Source: CBDATG01 sp965200145 (GTDB lineage Bacteria; Chloroflexota; Dehalococcoidia; Lucifugimonadales; Lucifugimonadaceae). From it: a DNA stretch of 64,000 nucleotides. The translations under genes were made by a program, and so were the position numbers. This document shows, one piece after another, positions 18,529 through 28,009 of the stretch. The DNA lies in assembly GCA_965200145.1 (NCBI GenBank), contig CBDATG010000002.1, forward strand, positions 310,001 to 374,000, given 5' to 3'. The first letter of the stretch is position 1, and each line of letters starts with the position of its first letter. A model generated the notes under the pieces. It made no database searches, was not told where the DNA came from, and saw nothing but the letters and a program-made list of their open reading frames with translations.

Positions 18529-21369
18529 ATGAATTCGCGGGATGGGCAACTTGGGATTACCTCGAGAAAGAATCCGATAACGGTTGCCATCGCGGGAGCA
18601 ATAGTTGCCCTATTTTCCGCCGCGTCTGCGGTAATCGCCTGCACAGGTCCGGCTGACCCGGCGGCCGATCCGCCGACTCCTGCGACGCACGCGGTCGCGC
18701 TTGCCCCCACGGCAACTCCGTATATCCCACCGACACTAACGCCAACCCCTACACCAACGCCTCCGCTTTCCCAATCTGAGATTCCTACGACTACGCCCGA
18801 CGCGATCGCTACATCCTCATCCAAACCGACCCAGTCCGACCCCGCTGAAACTACACAGACTCTATCAGCGTCTGAGGTTCCGACACCAACCCCGTCGACA
18901 TCTGGGACTCCCACCTCGATGCCTATGGCAACCGCGGCACCTGCGCCAGCTCAGACCGCTACTTCTACGCCAACTCCCACTCCCACGCCAACCCCCGTTG
19001 CCACATCAACTCCGACTGCGACGCCTACGCCAACTGCTACTGCCACTCCCACTGCCACACCTACTGCTACTGCAACCCCAACCGCGACACCAACTCCTAC
19101 CGCTACACCAGTCCCGCCCATCTATGTTGCCACGGCATTGACCGCCGAAACTGAATCAGCGAAGTTTGCCCAAGTGGAGTTGGTGCTGACGCTGGAAATC
19201 GAGAATATCGGCGGGCCTGTCGTCGATGAGACGCTGGCGGTCAATGTCACCTATCGCACAGTTGGCCTTGAAGATTCGTTGGTCCTGAGTATCCCGGCGG
19301 CCGATGAGATTGAGCACGAGTTTAGAGCGTTGGTGCCTCCCGGCGCGGTCAGATTTGACATCGAGATACTCGGCGAGTCGTTCCCGTTTGACACAGTCGC
19401 TGGGTCAGCGGACCTGGAAATCGTCGAAACTGAATGGGAAGTAGTCGCCGATGGACGAATCGCAGTTGATGTGACCGTGCGCAACACTGGGAACTTAGAT
19501 GCAGAGGGCATACTCGTGGTCGGGTCGGCGGTCTTAGCCGACGGGGCAGCAACCGAGGGGTCCGGCCAGGCCGACTCTATCCCAGCAGGGGCGCAACGCA
19601 CGATCGAAGTGTTGATGGAGCTCCCGGCCGGCGAGTACGTGTTTGACCTACAGGTGTTAACCACTTCCATCGAAGCGGACCAAGACGACAACTCAGACCG
19701 TGTGCCCGCCGATGTGGCATACGTCGAGATCAGCTACGACTACAGATTTACGCCGGCAGGATACTGGTCGGACGGCACTGCGAACGTAGAGGTTGCGGTG
19801 ACCGCGGCCAATAGCGGTATCGGCGCCTTCACGGATGTCGCAGAGGTCTCGTACTCCTGCACTGGTGCGGATGCCAGAGACGATGTGGCAACTGGCAAGT
19901 TTGAGTTCGCGCTAACAGACGGCTTCTCTTCCAGGACGCATCGCGTAACTCTACGATCAAGCCCGGGAGCGGTGCAATGCCGTTTCATCTCACAGGAACA
20001 AGGCACCCAGACACACGCGCATGAAGTCCCAGCCAAAATCGTTGGCGTGAGCCGCGAAGTATGGCAGTGCTACCGAGACTCCAAGATCAACAGACAAGAC
20101 GATATCGGATGCTCGGGTCGCGACGATAAGCGCGTAGTGAAGTGGGACCTTGACCGACCGCTAAGGGTATGGGCGACGGGCGACCAGGAATACGTTGACG
20201 TGCTTTGGGCGACACTGGATCGGCTGTCACCGGTATTCGACATGACGTTCACGGGTGTCCAGTCTGAAGGCGACGCGGATTTGAAGGCGTGGGTTGGGAT
20301 GACGCGGGACGAGGGGCCAGAGCATCTGAGATCTGGAATATGCGTTGATGCAGCTGGTTGCGCCTCGCCTAACCGGAACAGCGATAACATCGCCTACGGT
20401 GCTAGTATCGGAGTGTGGACTGTGGAGTCTGCCTGGCACCATAGGGCTGGGTTGGTCGATCGTCGAATCGAGCACGTGATGCTTCATGAGTTGTTGCATG
20501 CTTTGATGCCGATGGGCCATCGCGACGACCCGTTGAGCGCGGTGAACAATATCAATGCACCGGATTGGATTGAGTTGGACACCCTGGAAGAGGCACTCAT
20601 TCGTTTGCACCGGAACCGCTTGATCAGACCGGGGATGACGATGGAACAGGTGCGGGCGTTGATCGTGTTGGAAGATGAGCTGTTGGATGCCCCAGCCGAC
20701 CGGGATGAATCACTGACACCGATCAAGTTGTTGCGCGAAGCCTACAGGACGTTGCAGAACGCCGATTCTGCATCGTGGAGTCTGGACGGCGGTTGGAGCG
20801 AGAACTGCGCGCAACACAGCTTCTCGCGCGCTGACTACACCATCGCAGGTTTTTACTCTCACGGACCATACGTAGCGCGATTCGTTGATCATTCAGACTG
20901 GATTTACGATTTTTTCGATGACGACTGGTCGCGCGAGAATAGTGTTTGGATCAAGGACTCCTCGGAAACCTGGGAAAATACGCATTGGAGGCCAACATTC
21001 TCGGAGATCCACGAATCGCTGGTGAGTGCCTTGTACTTCGCGTCAGACCACGATGTTCGCGTCGCCCGTGCCGTTGGCGGTGAGACCACATTGAGATTCG
21101 TGCTGAACGACACCACTCTGCCCAAAGCTCATTGGTATCGATCCGTCGGCTTAAGCACTCGCATCACAATTGATGACCACACGCTGGAAATAACCGCTTA
21201 CGAGATGGATTGGCACTTCAACACAGTCAACGAAAACTCCTGCGACAGGTACGAGGTCCGCGCAACCCAGGGCGAGTACGGTGTTCGGTTTGATGTGCCC
21301 GACGCAGTGTATTCCGGCACGACTGATGACATGCGCGAAGTCATCGACCGAGTGAATGGACCTCGTTGA
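18529..21369 (+). CDS. Large lipoprotein with zincin-like metalloprotease domain (paralogue 2)
   Basis: A 946-residue predicted lipoprotein with Cys38 after SAASAVIAC, a Thr-Pro linker to about residue 195, two or three Ig/CARDB-like modules, then a domain ending in HELLHALMPMGH (residues 653-664). HExxH is the zinc and catalytic signature of zincin metalloproteases; His664 is a candidate third ligand, although the spacing is one residue longer than in metzincins. Two cysteine pairs (WQCYRD...IGCSG and GICVDAAGC) may form disulphides. The C-terminal 200 residues (ADYTIAGFYSHGP...ITIDDHTLEITAYEMDW) vaguely resemble LolA/LppX-type lipid carriers. Substrate and role are unknown. It begins MNSRDGQ, as does paralogue 3. 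Confidence 0.85.
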   Translation: MNSRDGQLGITSRKNPITVAIAGAIVALFSAASAVIACTGPADPAADPPTPATHAVALAPTATPYIPPTLTPTPTPTPPLSQSEIPTTTPDAIATSSSKPTQSDPAETTQTLSASEVPTPTPSTSGTPTSMPMATAAPAPAQTATSTPTPTPTPTPVATSTPTATPTPTATATPTATPTATATPTATPTPTATPVPPIYVATALTAETESAKFAQVELVLTLEIENIGGPVVDETLAVNVTYRTVGLEDSLVLSIPAADEIEHEFRALVPPGAVRFDIEILGESFPFDTVAGSADLEIVETEWEVVADGRIAVDVTVRNTGNLDAEGILVVGSAVLADGAATEGSGQADSIPAGAQRTIEVLMELPAGEYVFDLQVLTTSIEADQDDNSDRVPADVAYVEISYDYRFTPAGYWSDGTANVEVAVTAANSGIGAFTDVAEVSYSCTGADARDDVATGKFEFALTDGFSSRTHRVTLRSSPGAVQCRFISQEQGTQTHAHEVPAKIVGVSREVWQCYRDSKINRQDDIGCSGRDDKRVVKWDLDRPLRVWATGDQEYVDVLWATLDRLSPVFDMTFTGVQSEGDADLKAWVGMTRDEGPEHLRSGICVDAAGCASPNRNSDNIAYGASIGVWTVESAWHHRAGLVDRRIEHVMLHELLHALMPMGHRDDPLSAVNNINAPDWIELDTLEEALIRLHRNRLIRPGMTMEQVRALIVLEDELLDAPADRDESLTPIKLLREAYRTLQNADSASWSLDGGWSENCAQHSFSRADYTIAGFYSHGPYVARFVDHSDWIYDFFDDDWSRENSVWIKDSSETWENTHWRPTFSEIHESLVSALYFASDHDVRVARAVGGETTLRFVLNDTTLPKAHWYRSVGLSTRITIDDHTLEITAYEMDWHFNTVNENSCDRYEVRATQGEYGVRFDVPDAVYSGTTDDMREVIDRVNGPR
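18880..19110 (+). repeat. Low-complexity Thr-Pro linker coding repeat
   Basis: Runs of ACTCCCACTCCCACGCC-like units encode a long TPTPTPTATATPT linker in lipoprotein paralogue 2. The antisense strand shows long valine-glycine frames that are artefacts of this composition. Confidence 0.8.
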
Positions 21370-21420
21370 CGGTCCGGCCCAACAACCGAGCATTCCCGCG
21401 CCGACCTAAACCCAAATAGG

Positions 21421-21489
21421 CTACGACCACTGCGTGTCTAGAAGCGACGCAACGTAGCCTCGGTCCAAGATCTTGCCTAATCCTGACCC
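21421..21489 (-). pseudogene. Relic of the 3' end of an enolase-superfamily gene
   Basis: Read on the minus strand, this stretch encodes GLGKILDRGYVASLLDTQWS followed by a stop. The intact enolase gene at 24330-25505 ends GLGYSLDRDYVESHLDTQWA and a few more residues. About two thirds of the residues are identical, in the same orientation and at the same distance after a lipoprotein stop codon. Similarity also covers the bases between the lipoprotein stop and the enolase end. I infer that the duplicated unit comprised the lipoprotein gene plus the tail of the convergent enolase gene. Confidence 0.75.
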
Positions 21490-21585
21490 AACCACATCAC
21501 ACGCGCGCGCCGGTGCCAACCACCGCTGCCATGGCGTAATGCCTCCCGGTCACCATGCACGCGCGTCGTATAACATTTACGCGTC

Positions 21586-24291
21586 ATGAATTCGCGGGAC
21601 GGGCAACCGGGGATTGCCTCCAACAGAAATCCGATAGCGGTTGCCTTAGCAGTGGCGTTGATCGCCCTGACGACGACCGCGTCCGTATTGGCCGCATGCA
21701 CCAGTCCTAGCACTCCTGCTGTCCCTACCGCTACTCCGGACCTGAGTGGGATGCCACAGGCCGACTCGGCGCCCGATGTAGCTACGTTGGTGCCCAATCC
21801 CACGGTGACACCTTTTGTGCCACCGACACGACCTGCCGACCCTGATCCCACGCCTTCGCCTATTCCAACTGCCACCCCGACGCAAACGCCATCGCCGACT
21901 CCGACCCCAACCCCTACCGCCACCGCCACTCCGACTCCGTCTGCCACGGCCACACCGACGGCCACTGCAACTCCAACATCGACACCCACGCCCACTGCCA
22001 CCCCGACCGCGACTCCGACTCCCACGCCGACCCCCGTCCCGCCGATCTACGTAGCGACAGGATTGACCGCCGACTCCGTGTCCGCTGCGGACGGCGAAGT
22101 CCAGTTGCACATGACGCTGGCGATCGAGAACATCGGCGGGCCGATCGCCGAAGACACGCTGGAAGTGACCGTTGACTACGCGGCAGATGGTGTCGAAGAT
22201 TCCTTGATACTCAACATCCCTGCGGCCAACGAAATCGCCCACGAGTTCACCGTGTCCGCACTGCCTGGCGTGGTCCGGTTCGACATTGAGATTTACGGCG
22301 AGTCGTTCCCATTCGACAGGGTCGCGAAGGCCGCTGATCTGGAAATTGTCAACACGGAGTGGGAGGCAGTAAGCGACGGCAGAATCGCGGTGGATGTAAC
22401 CCTGCGAAACTCTGGCAACTCCGAGGCAGAAGCCGTCATTGTCGTGGGATCAGTAACTACGAGCGACGGCTCCGTTACCGAAGGCGAAGGCCAGACCAGC
22501 CTCATACCAATTGGCGAAGAACGGACGCTGCAGGTGTTGTTGAACGTGCCGGCCGGTGAACACGAAGTGCAGCTGCAGGCGACAACATTCTCGCTCGAGG
22601 CGGATGTCTACGACAACGAGGGATTCATTGAGGCCGATGTCACATACGTAGATGTCGTTTACGACTACATGTTTGATCCCGGTGGGTACTGGTCAGACGG
22701 ATCAGCCAACATCGAGGTCTCAGTAAGTGCATACAACCGCGGCGTCGGCGCGTTCTCCGACACCGCCGAGATGTCATATTCGTGCGCCGGTGCCGGGAGC
22801 GACGATGATGTGTCAACAGGCAAGTTCGAGTTCGCAATGCCAGATGGCTTCTCAGCAGTGACCGAATCCATCACGCTACGTTCAAGCCCGGGAACTCTGG
22901 AATGCCGATTCATCTCGCAGGAGCAAGGCACCGAGACGCACGAGTTTGACGTACCCGCCAAGATCGTTGGCGTGAGCCGCGAGGTATGGGAGTGCTACAG
23001 CGACGACACGATCAACAGACACGGCGACATCGGATGTGCAGGACGCGCGGATGAGAAGGTTGTGAAGTGGGACCTGGACAGACCGCTGAGGGTTTGGGCA
23101 ACGGGCGACCCGGAGTACATTGACGTGCTCTGGGCGACGCTAGACAGATTGTCGCCGCTACTGAACATGACTTTCTCGAACACGCCGTCGCGGGACGACG
23201 CGGACCTGAAGGCATGGGTTGGAATCCAACGGGACGATGGTCCGGAGGTTCTGAGATCTGGAGCATGCGTTGACGGAAATGGTTGCGCGACTTTCAACTG
23301 GGACCGCGACGACAGGATGACGGATGCGTCCATAGGGGTGTGGACCGCGGATTCTGACTGGTTGAGGCGGACTGGCTTGGTACGTCGTCGTATCGAACAC
23401 GTGACCTTGCATGAGCTCTTGCACGCTTTGGTTCCGATGGACCATCGGGATGACCCGTTGAGCGTGGTTAACAACATCAATGCGGCAGATTGGACCGAAT
23501 TTGATCCCATAGAAGAAGCAGTGATAAGGTTCCACCGACACCCACTAATCAGTCCCGGGATGACACTGGATGGAGTGCGGCAACTCATCGTTCTTGAGCA
23601 TGAAGTGTTGGATTACGAGGCGGCGAGGGATGCCGACTTGTCTGCGACGGAGTTATTGCGCGAGGCGTTCCGTACACTGATGAACGCGGAGTCGGCATCA
23701 TGGCGCATTGAAGGCGGTTGGCGTGGTGCCAGGTGCGAAAAGAGTTTCGGACGGGCCGATTACAGCATAGCGGCGTTTAATACTTATTACCCCGATATGG
23801 TGCGATTCTTCGGAGGTTCTGATAGGAAGTTTATTCTTTACGGCGAAAATTGGAGCAGGGAGGCGGGAGTGTGGCTACAAAACGACCCCGAGTTTTGGAC
23901 GACGACCGATTGGCGCAGTGGTTTCAGCCGGTTACAGAGGCTCCTCGTGAGTGCGCTCTACTTCGGTACCCGGGATGGAATTAGAGTCTCGAGGGTCATC
24001 GATGGTGAGACCACATTGAGATTCCTGCTAGACCGCACCACTGTCAGATCCGACTGGTTTCGATCCGCGGAGTTGAGAGGTCGGGTCACGATCGACGACG
24101 ACACGATGGAAGTTATCGCGTACGAGATGGATTGGCTCTTTGATGTTATCCGTAGCAACTCTTGTGACCGGTACGTCATTCGTACAACTGACGGCGAGTA
24201 CGGGGTAACAATTGATGTCCCAGACGAGGTGTACTTCGGCACGACAGACGCTGTACGAGATGCGATCGACCGCATCAACGGACCACGCTAG
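21586..24291 (+). CDS. Large lipoprotein with zincin-like metalloprotease domain (paralogue 3)
   Basis: A 901-residue predicted lipoprotein with lipobox VLAAC (Cys38), a Thr-Pro linker to about residue 152, Ig/CARDB-like modules and a zincin-like domain with HELLHALVPMDH at residues 609-620. It is close to paralogue 2 along most of its length, including the first seven residues and about 25 bases of upstream DNA (the CGTATAACAT-like stretch before ATGAATTCGCGG). The second zincin segment (NNINAADW, then a helix with FHRHPLISPGMT) is shared by all three copies. It is probably a cell-surface metalloprotease or peptidoglycan/protein-binding factor; no substrate can be assigned. It faces the convergent enolase gene. 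Confidence 0.85.
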   Translation: MNSRDGQPGIASNRNPIAVALAVALIALTTTASVLAACTSPSTPAVPTATPDLSGMPQADSAPDVATLVPNPTVTPFVPPTRPADPDPTPSPIPTATPTQTPSPTPTPTPTATATPTPSATATPTATATPTSTPTPTATPTATPTPTPTPVPPIYVATGLTADSVSAADGEVQLHMTLAIENIGGPIAEDTLEVTVDYAADGVEDSLILNIPAANEIAHEFTVSALPGVVRFDIEIYGESFPFDRVAKAADLEIVNTEWEAVSDGRIAVDVTLRNSGNSEAEAVIVVGSVTTSDGSVTEGEGQTSLIPIGEERTLQVLLNVPAGEHEVQLQATTFSLEADVYDNEGFIEADVTYVDVVYDYMFDPGGYWSDGSANIEVSVSAYNRGVGAFSDTAEMSYSCAGAGSDDDVSTGKFEFAMPDGFSAVTESITLRSSPGTLECRFISQEQGTETHEFDVPAKIVGVSREVWECYSDDTINRHGDIGCAGRADEKVVKWDLDRPLRVWATGDPEYIDVLWATLDRLSPLLNMTFSNTPSRDDADLKAWVGIQRDDGPEVLRSGACVDGNGCATFNWDRDDRMTDASIGVWTADSDWLRRTGLVRRRIEHVTLHELLHALVPMDHRDDPLSVVNNINAADWTEFDPIEEAVIRFHRHPLISPGMTLDGVRQLIVLEHEVLDYEAARDADLSATELLREAFRTLMNAESASWRIEGGWRGARCEKSFGRADYSIAAFNTYYPDMVRFFGGSDRKFILYGENWSREAGVWLQNDPEFWTTTDWRSGFSRLQRLLVSALYFGTRDGIRVSRVIDGETTLRFLLDRTTVRSDWFRSAELRGRVTIDDDTMEVIAYEMDWLFDVIRSNSCDRYVIRTTDGEYGVTIDVPDEVYFGTTDAVRDAIDRINGPR
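21800..22040 (+). repeat. Low-complexity Thr-Pro linker coding repeat
   Basis: Repeats of the type CCGACTCCGACCCCAACC encode the linker between lipid anchor and first folded domain of lipoprotein paralogue 3. Confidence 0.8.
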
Positions 24292-24329
24292 CAAGTATGC
24301 GAACCGGCGGTCCAGGCCACGCAACAACC

Positions 24330-25505
24330 TCAGCCCCGGATAACCTGCGCCCACTGCGTGTCCAAGTGCGACTCCACATAGTCCCGATCCAGGCTGTAAC
24401 CCAGCCCAGGCCGGTCTGGCACATGAATCTGTCCATCCCGGATGTCCAGCGGCTCGTTTAGACAGGCGTTGTAGGCAGGGACGGCGTGATGGTTCATCTC
24501 CAGTCGGTAGATGTTCGGCGTGTTCATCAGCACATGCGCGCCTGTCAGCACGTTGAGCGAACCCGACGCATCATGCGGACTGATCGGGATGTAGAACGTC
24601 TCGGCGAGTATCGCGATACGCTTCATCTCGGAGATGCCGCCTGTCCAGCAGATGTCCGGCATGATGTAGTTCACCAGACCCTCTGTCAGGTACGGAAGGA
24701 AGTCCCAGCGTGTGAACTTGCGCTCTCCGATGCACAGGTTGATGTCGGTATTGCGTCGCAGCTGTCGATGCGCCTCCAAGCTCTCCGGCTGAAGCGGCTC
24801 CTCGAACCATGTCAGGTCATACGGCATCATGCGGTTGCATAGATTGGTCGCGGTTGACACATCGAAGTTGCCGTGCGCGTCGATCATGATCTCGATGTCC
24901 GGTCCGAGCTCAGATCGCAGTGTCGCGATCAGATCCTCCGCGTGAGCGGCACCGGCGGCGGATATCTTGCCATCGATGTACCGTCGGTGCTTGCGTCCCA
25001 TCTCCGGGGCGAACGGGTCCAGCTTCAACGCCTCGTACCCAAGCGCGACCTGCGCCTTCGCATCCCCAACGCAGGCATCGATGTCGTTAGCCGGCCCGCA
25101 GTGGCTGTACAGCGGCACAGCATCCCTGACCGCACCTCCAAGCAGGTCATACACCGGCCGACCTGTCGCCTGACCCTTGATGTCCCACAACGCCATATCT
25201 ATGCCAGATATCAATGTCGTTGCGAATCCGCGAGAACCCAAAGTCCCGAAACGGCGGTAGAGCTGATGCCAGATGCGGTCGATCTCTGACGGATCCTGTC
25301 CGATCAACCCGTCTGAGAAATCTTGCCCAATCAGGTCGTGTTTCAGAAGGTTGTAAGTCTGCGCCACCACGATCGCACCCCCGCCGCCAACATTCGTCGA
25401 CTCGCCAATACCAGTGATCCCCTCATCCGTGTCAACCTCTACGAACAGCCACGGCCGAGACTCGATGGCACGCACTACATATGCTCTGACGTCTGTGATC
25501 TTCAT
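24330..25505 (-). CDS. Enolase-superfamily dehydratase, mandelate racemase-like (paralogue B)
   Basis: A 391-residue protein starting MKITDVRAYVV, typical of the superfamily's capping domain. On the barrel it has Lys-x-Asp (LKLDPF), metal ligands in MIDAHG, WFEEP and IGERK, and the histidine of ISPHDASG. All positions needed for catalysis are present. The substrate is unknown; sugar-acid dehydratase is the usual role. It converges on the lipoprotein cluster, and its own 3' end has been copied into the gap between lipoproteins 2 and 3. It is divergent from a sugar isomerase-like gene 148 bases away. Confidence 0.9.
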   Translation of the reverse strand: MKITDVRAYVVRAIESRPWLFVEVDTDEGITGIGESTNVGGGGAIVVAQTYNLLKHDLIGQDFSDGLIGQDPSEIDRIWHQLYRRFGTLGSRGFATTLISGIDMALWDIKGQATGRPVYDLLGGAVRDAVPLYSHCGPANDIDACVGDAKAQVALGYEALKLDPFAPEMGRKHRRYIDGKISAAGAAHAEDLIATLRSELGPDIEIMIDAHGNFDVSTATNLCNRMMPYDLTWFEEPLQPESLEAHRQLRRNTDINLCIGERKFTRWDFLPYLTEGLVNYIMPDICWTGGISEMKRIAILAETFYIPISPHDASGSLNVLTGAHVLMNTPNIYRLEMNHHAVPAYNACLNEPLDIRDGQIHVPDRPGLGYSLDRDYVESHLDTQWAQVIRG

Positions 25506-25602
25506 GACTGCTTGACTTCCTACGGTGGGTTGGCAATACGCTGACCCGATAAAGCATACACGCAGCAGGATGTACCGATATCCCTGTGAGACCAGATGTG
25601 GT

Positions 25603-25608
25603 TAGAAT
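25603..25608 (+). promoter_or_regulatory. Candidate -10 element TAGAAT upstream of the isomerase gene
   Basis: TAGAAT lies 45 bases before the ATG at 25654 in the gap between two divergent genes. It matches the hexamer seen before several other genes here. Confidence 0.35.
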
Positions 25609-25653
25609 GATGCGTTATCAACGTCCACGCCCACGCCTTCGGAGTCTCCAGCC

Positions 25654-26583
25654 ATGAGATACTGCTATGCTCACCGTCGATTCACACTGTATCCCCAGTC
25701 AGTAGACACTTGGAATCTGGAACCGCAAAACTACACGCCAGATTTCCTCGCCAAAGCAAAGGCTACCGGCTTCGATGCCGTAGAGTGCGGATTTGAGGTG
25801 CTGAACAAGGTGCCAGATGCGTCTTGTCGGCGTGAGATGGCAGCCACATTTGACTCCCACGGACTGAAGATCGGTGCCATTCGTGCTGGCGGCACACTGA
25901 CAGAGGCGCGTAACGGACCCGCAAATCGCGACAAGATCATGCGCGCCGTCGAATATGCCGTTGATGTAGGCGCAGAAGTAGTCAACGGAGCTCTTAGCGC
26001 TCCGCCCAGGTATCCGGGTCATCCTCCCGGATCGATACCTGGTTCAGTCAGCGGTTGGCCAAAGTCGCAAGACGCAAGCAAGGACGCCGACATGTGGGTA
26101 TACGACGCATTGGCGGACGTGTTCCAGGAAGTGTGCGACCAGGCAGCACCGCATGGCATAGACATCACAGTGGAGGTGCACCAGAACTCCCCCGTTGACA
26201 ACTCGTGGTCCGGTGTATACCTACACAAATTGGTGCAACGAGAAAACTTCGGGATGAATCCCGACATGGGCAACATCGTGTGGACTTACGACGTGCCGGA
26301 AGAGGACTACGACGCGGCAATAGACGCGCTAGCACCGATCAGCAAGTACTGGCACTGCAAGAACATGCATCGCGTATACCACCCAGAGAATCAGCGCTCG
26401 GTATTCGTTCGCGTTCCATTGCAGGATGGCGATATTGACTATCGATACGCGATATCTGCGATGGCGGCTGCGAAGTACAGCGGATACATGGCGATTGAGG
26501 GCACGCAACTCGGCGACCAGTGGCACAAAGACGGCTCCTCCCTTGAATACGCGAAATCCATCTGGGCCGAGTTCGGCGAATAG
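25654..26583 (+). CDS. Sugar phosphate isomerase/epimerase-like TIM-barrel protein
   Basis: A 309-residue protein of the xylose isomerase-like AP-endonuclease-2 fold. Possible metal ligands appear in order: Glu in VEVHQNS, Asp in NPDMGN, His in HCKNMH and Glu in AIEGT. Members isomerise or epimerise sugars, inositols or sugar acids. The substrate is not readable, but the divergent neighbour is an enolase-family dehydratase, so a shared sugar-acid pathway is plausible. The ATG at 25654 follows a candidate TAGAAT promoter. Confidence 0.82.
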   Translation: MRYCYAHRRFTLYPQSVDTWNLEPQNYTPDFLAKAKATGFDAVECGFEVLNKVPDASCRREMAATFDSHGLKIGAIRAGGTLTEARNGPANRDKIMRAVEYAVDVGAEVVNGALSAPPRYPGHPPGSIPGSVSGWPKSQDASKDADMWVYDALADVFQEVCDQAAPHGIDITVEVHQNSPVDNSWSGVYLHKLVQRENFGMNPDMGNIVWTYDVPEEDYDAAIDALAPISKYWHCKNMHRVYHPENQRSVFVRVPLQDGDIDYRYAISAMAAAKYSGYMAIEGTQLGDQWHKDGSSLEYAKSIWAEFGE

Positions 26584-26659
26584 GTAGCACTACTGTCGAT
26601 CGCACTCAGCGACGAGTCGATGGATCGAACCGTCGAGGTTCAACCGACCTTCGCAACTC

Positions 26660-26665
26660 AGGAGG
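26660..26665 (+). promoter_or_regulatory. Ribosome binding site AGGAGG supporting a TTG start
   Basis: AGGAGG ends ten bases before TTG at 26676, and no ATG occurs nearby in frame. This supports the non-ATG start of the small membrane protein. Confidence 0.6.
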
Positions 26666-26675
26666 ACAAACGAAT

Positions 26676-27026
26676 TTGTCAATCACTGACGACACCGAGC
26701 TACAGGACGATAGCGAGGACCTCGACGATTTTGACACCGAGTTGGACAGCACTTTCGGCTCGCCGGCGTTGTTGCTGTTGCTCGTACTGATGGGAATCGG
26801 CTTCGGTGTGCTCTTCTACGGCTTCACACGCGGCTCCATGATCCTGTTTGATCGTTGGGCAGACGGACTCGGTTGGATAATCGCACCTGCACCGTTGATG
26901 GTGTTCGGTATCGTGAGCTTCTGGCAGTCGGAGCGAGGATGGTTGCAACAGGCAGGCGCGATCGCCGTCGGATTATCGCTCGCGAACTTCGTGATGATGG
27001 CAATCGAAACAAACACCAGCGCGTAA
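26676..27026 (+). CDS. Small membrane protein of unknown function
   Basis: A 116-residue protein with an acidic N-terminal 28 residues (many Asp and Glu) followed by three predicted membrane segments: LLLLLVLMGIGFGVLFYG, GWIIAPAPLMVFGIVSFW and AGAIAVGLSLANFVMMA. I do not recognise the family. It stands alone between the isomerase gene and the convergent recombinase. The acidic tail would probably face the cytoplasm. The start is TTG, supported by a good ribosome site. Confidence 0.7.
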   Translation: MSITDDTELQDDSEDLDDFDTELDSTFGSPALLLLLVLMGIGFGVLFYGFTRGSMILFDRWADGLGWIIAPAPLMVFGIVSFWQSERGWLQQAGAIAVGLSLANFVMMAIETNTSA

Positions 27027-27049
27027 TGCAACTCTTGCACGCTCCAAGG

Positions 27050-27070
27050 TAGCGTCGATCTTGGACGCTA
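27050..27070. terminator. Candidate bidirectional terminator hairpin
   Basis: A perfect 7-bp stem TAGCGTC/GACGCTA with a 7-base loop lies between the convergent membrane-protein gene and xer gene. No T run follows on either strand, so the function is tentative. Confidence 0.4.
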
Positions 27071-27088
27071 GGTCGGATTTGCTAGGCC

Positions 27089-28009
27089 TCACGCACGCGG
27101 ATGCGCGGCATCGTACGCCGTTCGCACGCGCTCTGATGTGAGATGCGTGTATATCTGCGTCGTGCCGATGTCGGAGTGCCCCAGTAGCTCCTGCACGTGA
27201 CGCAACGACGCGCCGCCGTGTAGTAGGTGAGTCGCGAAGCTGTGCCGCAACATGTGCGGCGTGAGCTTCTGACGAATGCCCGCGTCGTCGGCAAGCTGGT
27301 TTAATCGCAACCAGAAGCCTTGGCGGGTGATGCGCTTGCCCAAGCGATTCAAGAACAGAGCATCCGGGTCTTGCCTCTTCCCGATCTCCGGCCGACCTAT
27401 AACCAGATACTCCGCGACCGCGTTTATCGCCTCTTCGTAGACCGGAACTACCCTGTCCTTCCCGCCCTTGCCGGTGCACCTGACAGTCAGGTTGTCAAAG
27501 CTAACGTGATCGATGTCCAGACTCGTGGTTTCCGATACCCTGAGTCCGCCGGCATACATCAGCTCGACCATCGCTCGATCGCGCAGTTGGGTAGGCTCGG
27601 AACCCCGATTCGCGGCGGCGAGTAGTGCCTCAACCTCTTCAGTAGCGAGCGACTTGGGCAACTTCCTACCCGCCTTTGGGTTCCTGATCTTCCGCGTTGG
27701 AGACTCTTCTATCACTCCTTCCTGCTTCAGGAATCTAGTGAAAGAGCGCACGGACGCGACCTTACGCGCTCGTGTGCTTGGACTGTAGCCACGGCTGTCC
27801 AACTGCGCGACATAGTCCTCCATCGTGTGTGTGTCAACACTGTTCCAATCCACCTCAACGTTGGAATCGCCATCTGGTGTGTCTGAGGTTGGCGCGATGC
27901 ATCGCAGGAAGCCGTGTAGATCGTTCCTGTACGCGGCGACGGTGTGTTCCGACATTCCGCGTTCGCCGGAGATGTGGGCAAGAAAGCCATCGATGTAGAC
28001 GTTTCTCAT
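27089..28009 (-). CDS. xer: Tyrosine recombinase, XerC/XerD family
   Basis: A 306-residue recombinase of the normal Xer length. The N-terminal SAM-like DNA-binding domain contains SEHTVAAYRNDLHGFL. Catalytic residues follow: Arg in GGLRVSE, Lys in GKGGKDR, His-x-x-Arg in HMLRHSF, His in LGHSDIGT and the nucleophile Tyr in TQIYTHL. It resolves chromosome dimers at dif with a partner; whether it is XerC or XerD cannot be decided here. No phage or integron features flank it. A role in the repeat cassettes at 48.9-60.4 kb is possible but without evidence. Confidence 0.93.
   Translation of the reverse strand: MRNVYIDGFLAHISGERGMSEHTVAAYRNDLHGFLRCIAPTSDTPDGDSNVEVDWNSVDTHTMEDYVAQLDSRGYSPSTRARKVASVRSFTRFLKQEGVIEESPTRKIRNPKAGRKLPKSLATEEVEALLAAANRGSEPTQLRDRAMVELMYAGGLRVSETTSLDIDHVSFDNLTVRCTGKGGKDRVVPVYEEAINAVAEYLVIGRPEIGKRQDPDALFLNRLGKRITRQGFWLRLNQLADDAGIRQKLTPHMLRHSFATHLLHGGASLRHVQELLGHSDIGTTQIYTHLTSERVRTAYDAAHPRA

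Noticed and set aside
21477..22025. Valine-glycine repeat frame on the minus strand (also at 18411-18914)
   Set aside because: It is the reverse reading of the Thr-Pro linker repeats; the lipoprotein reading explains the sequence fully.
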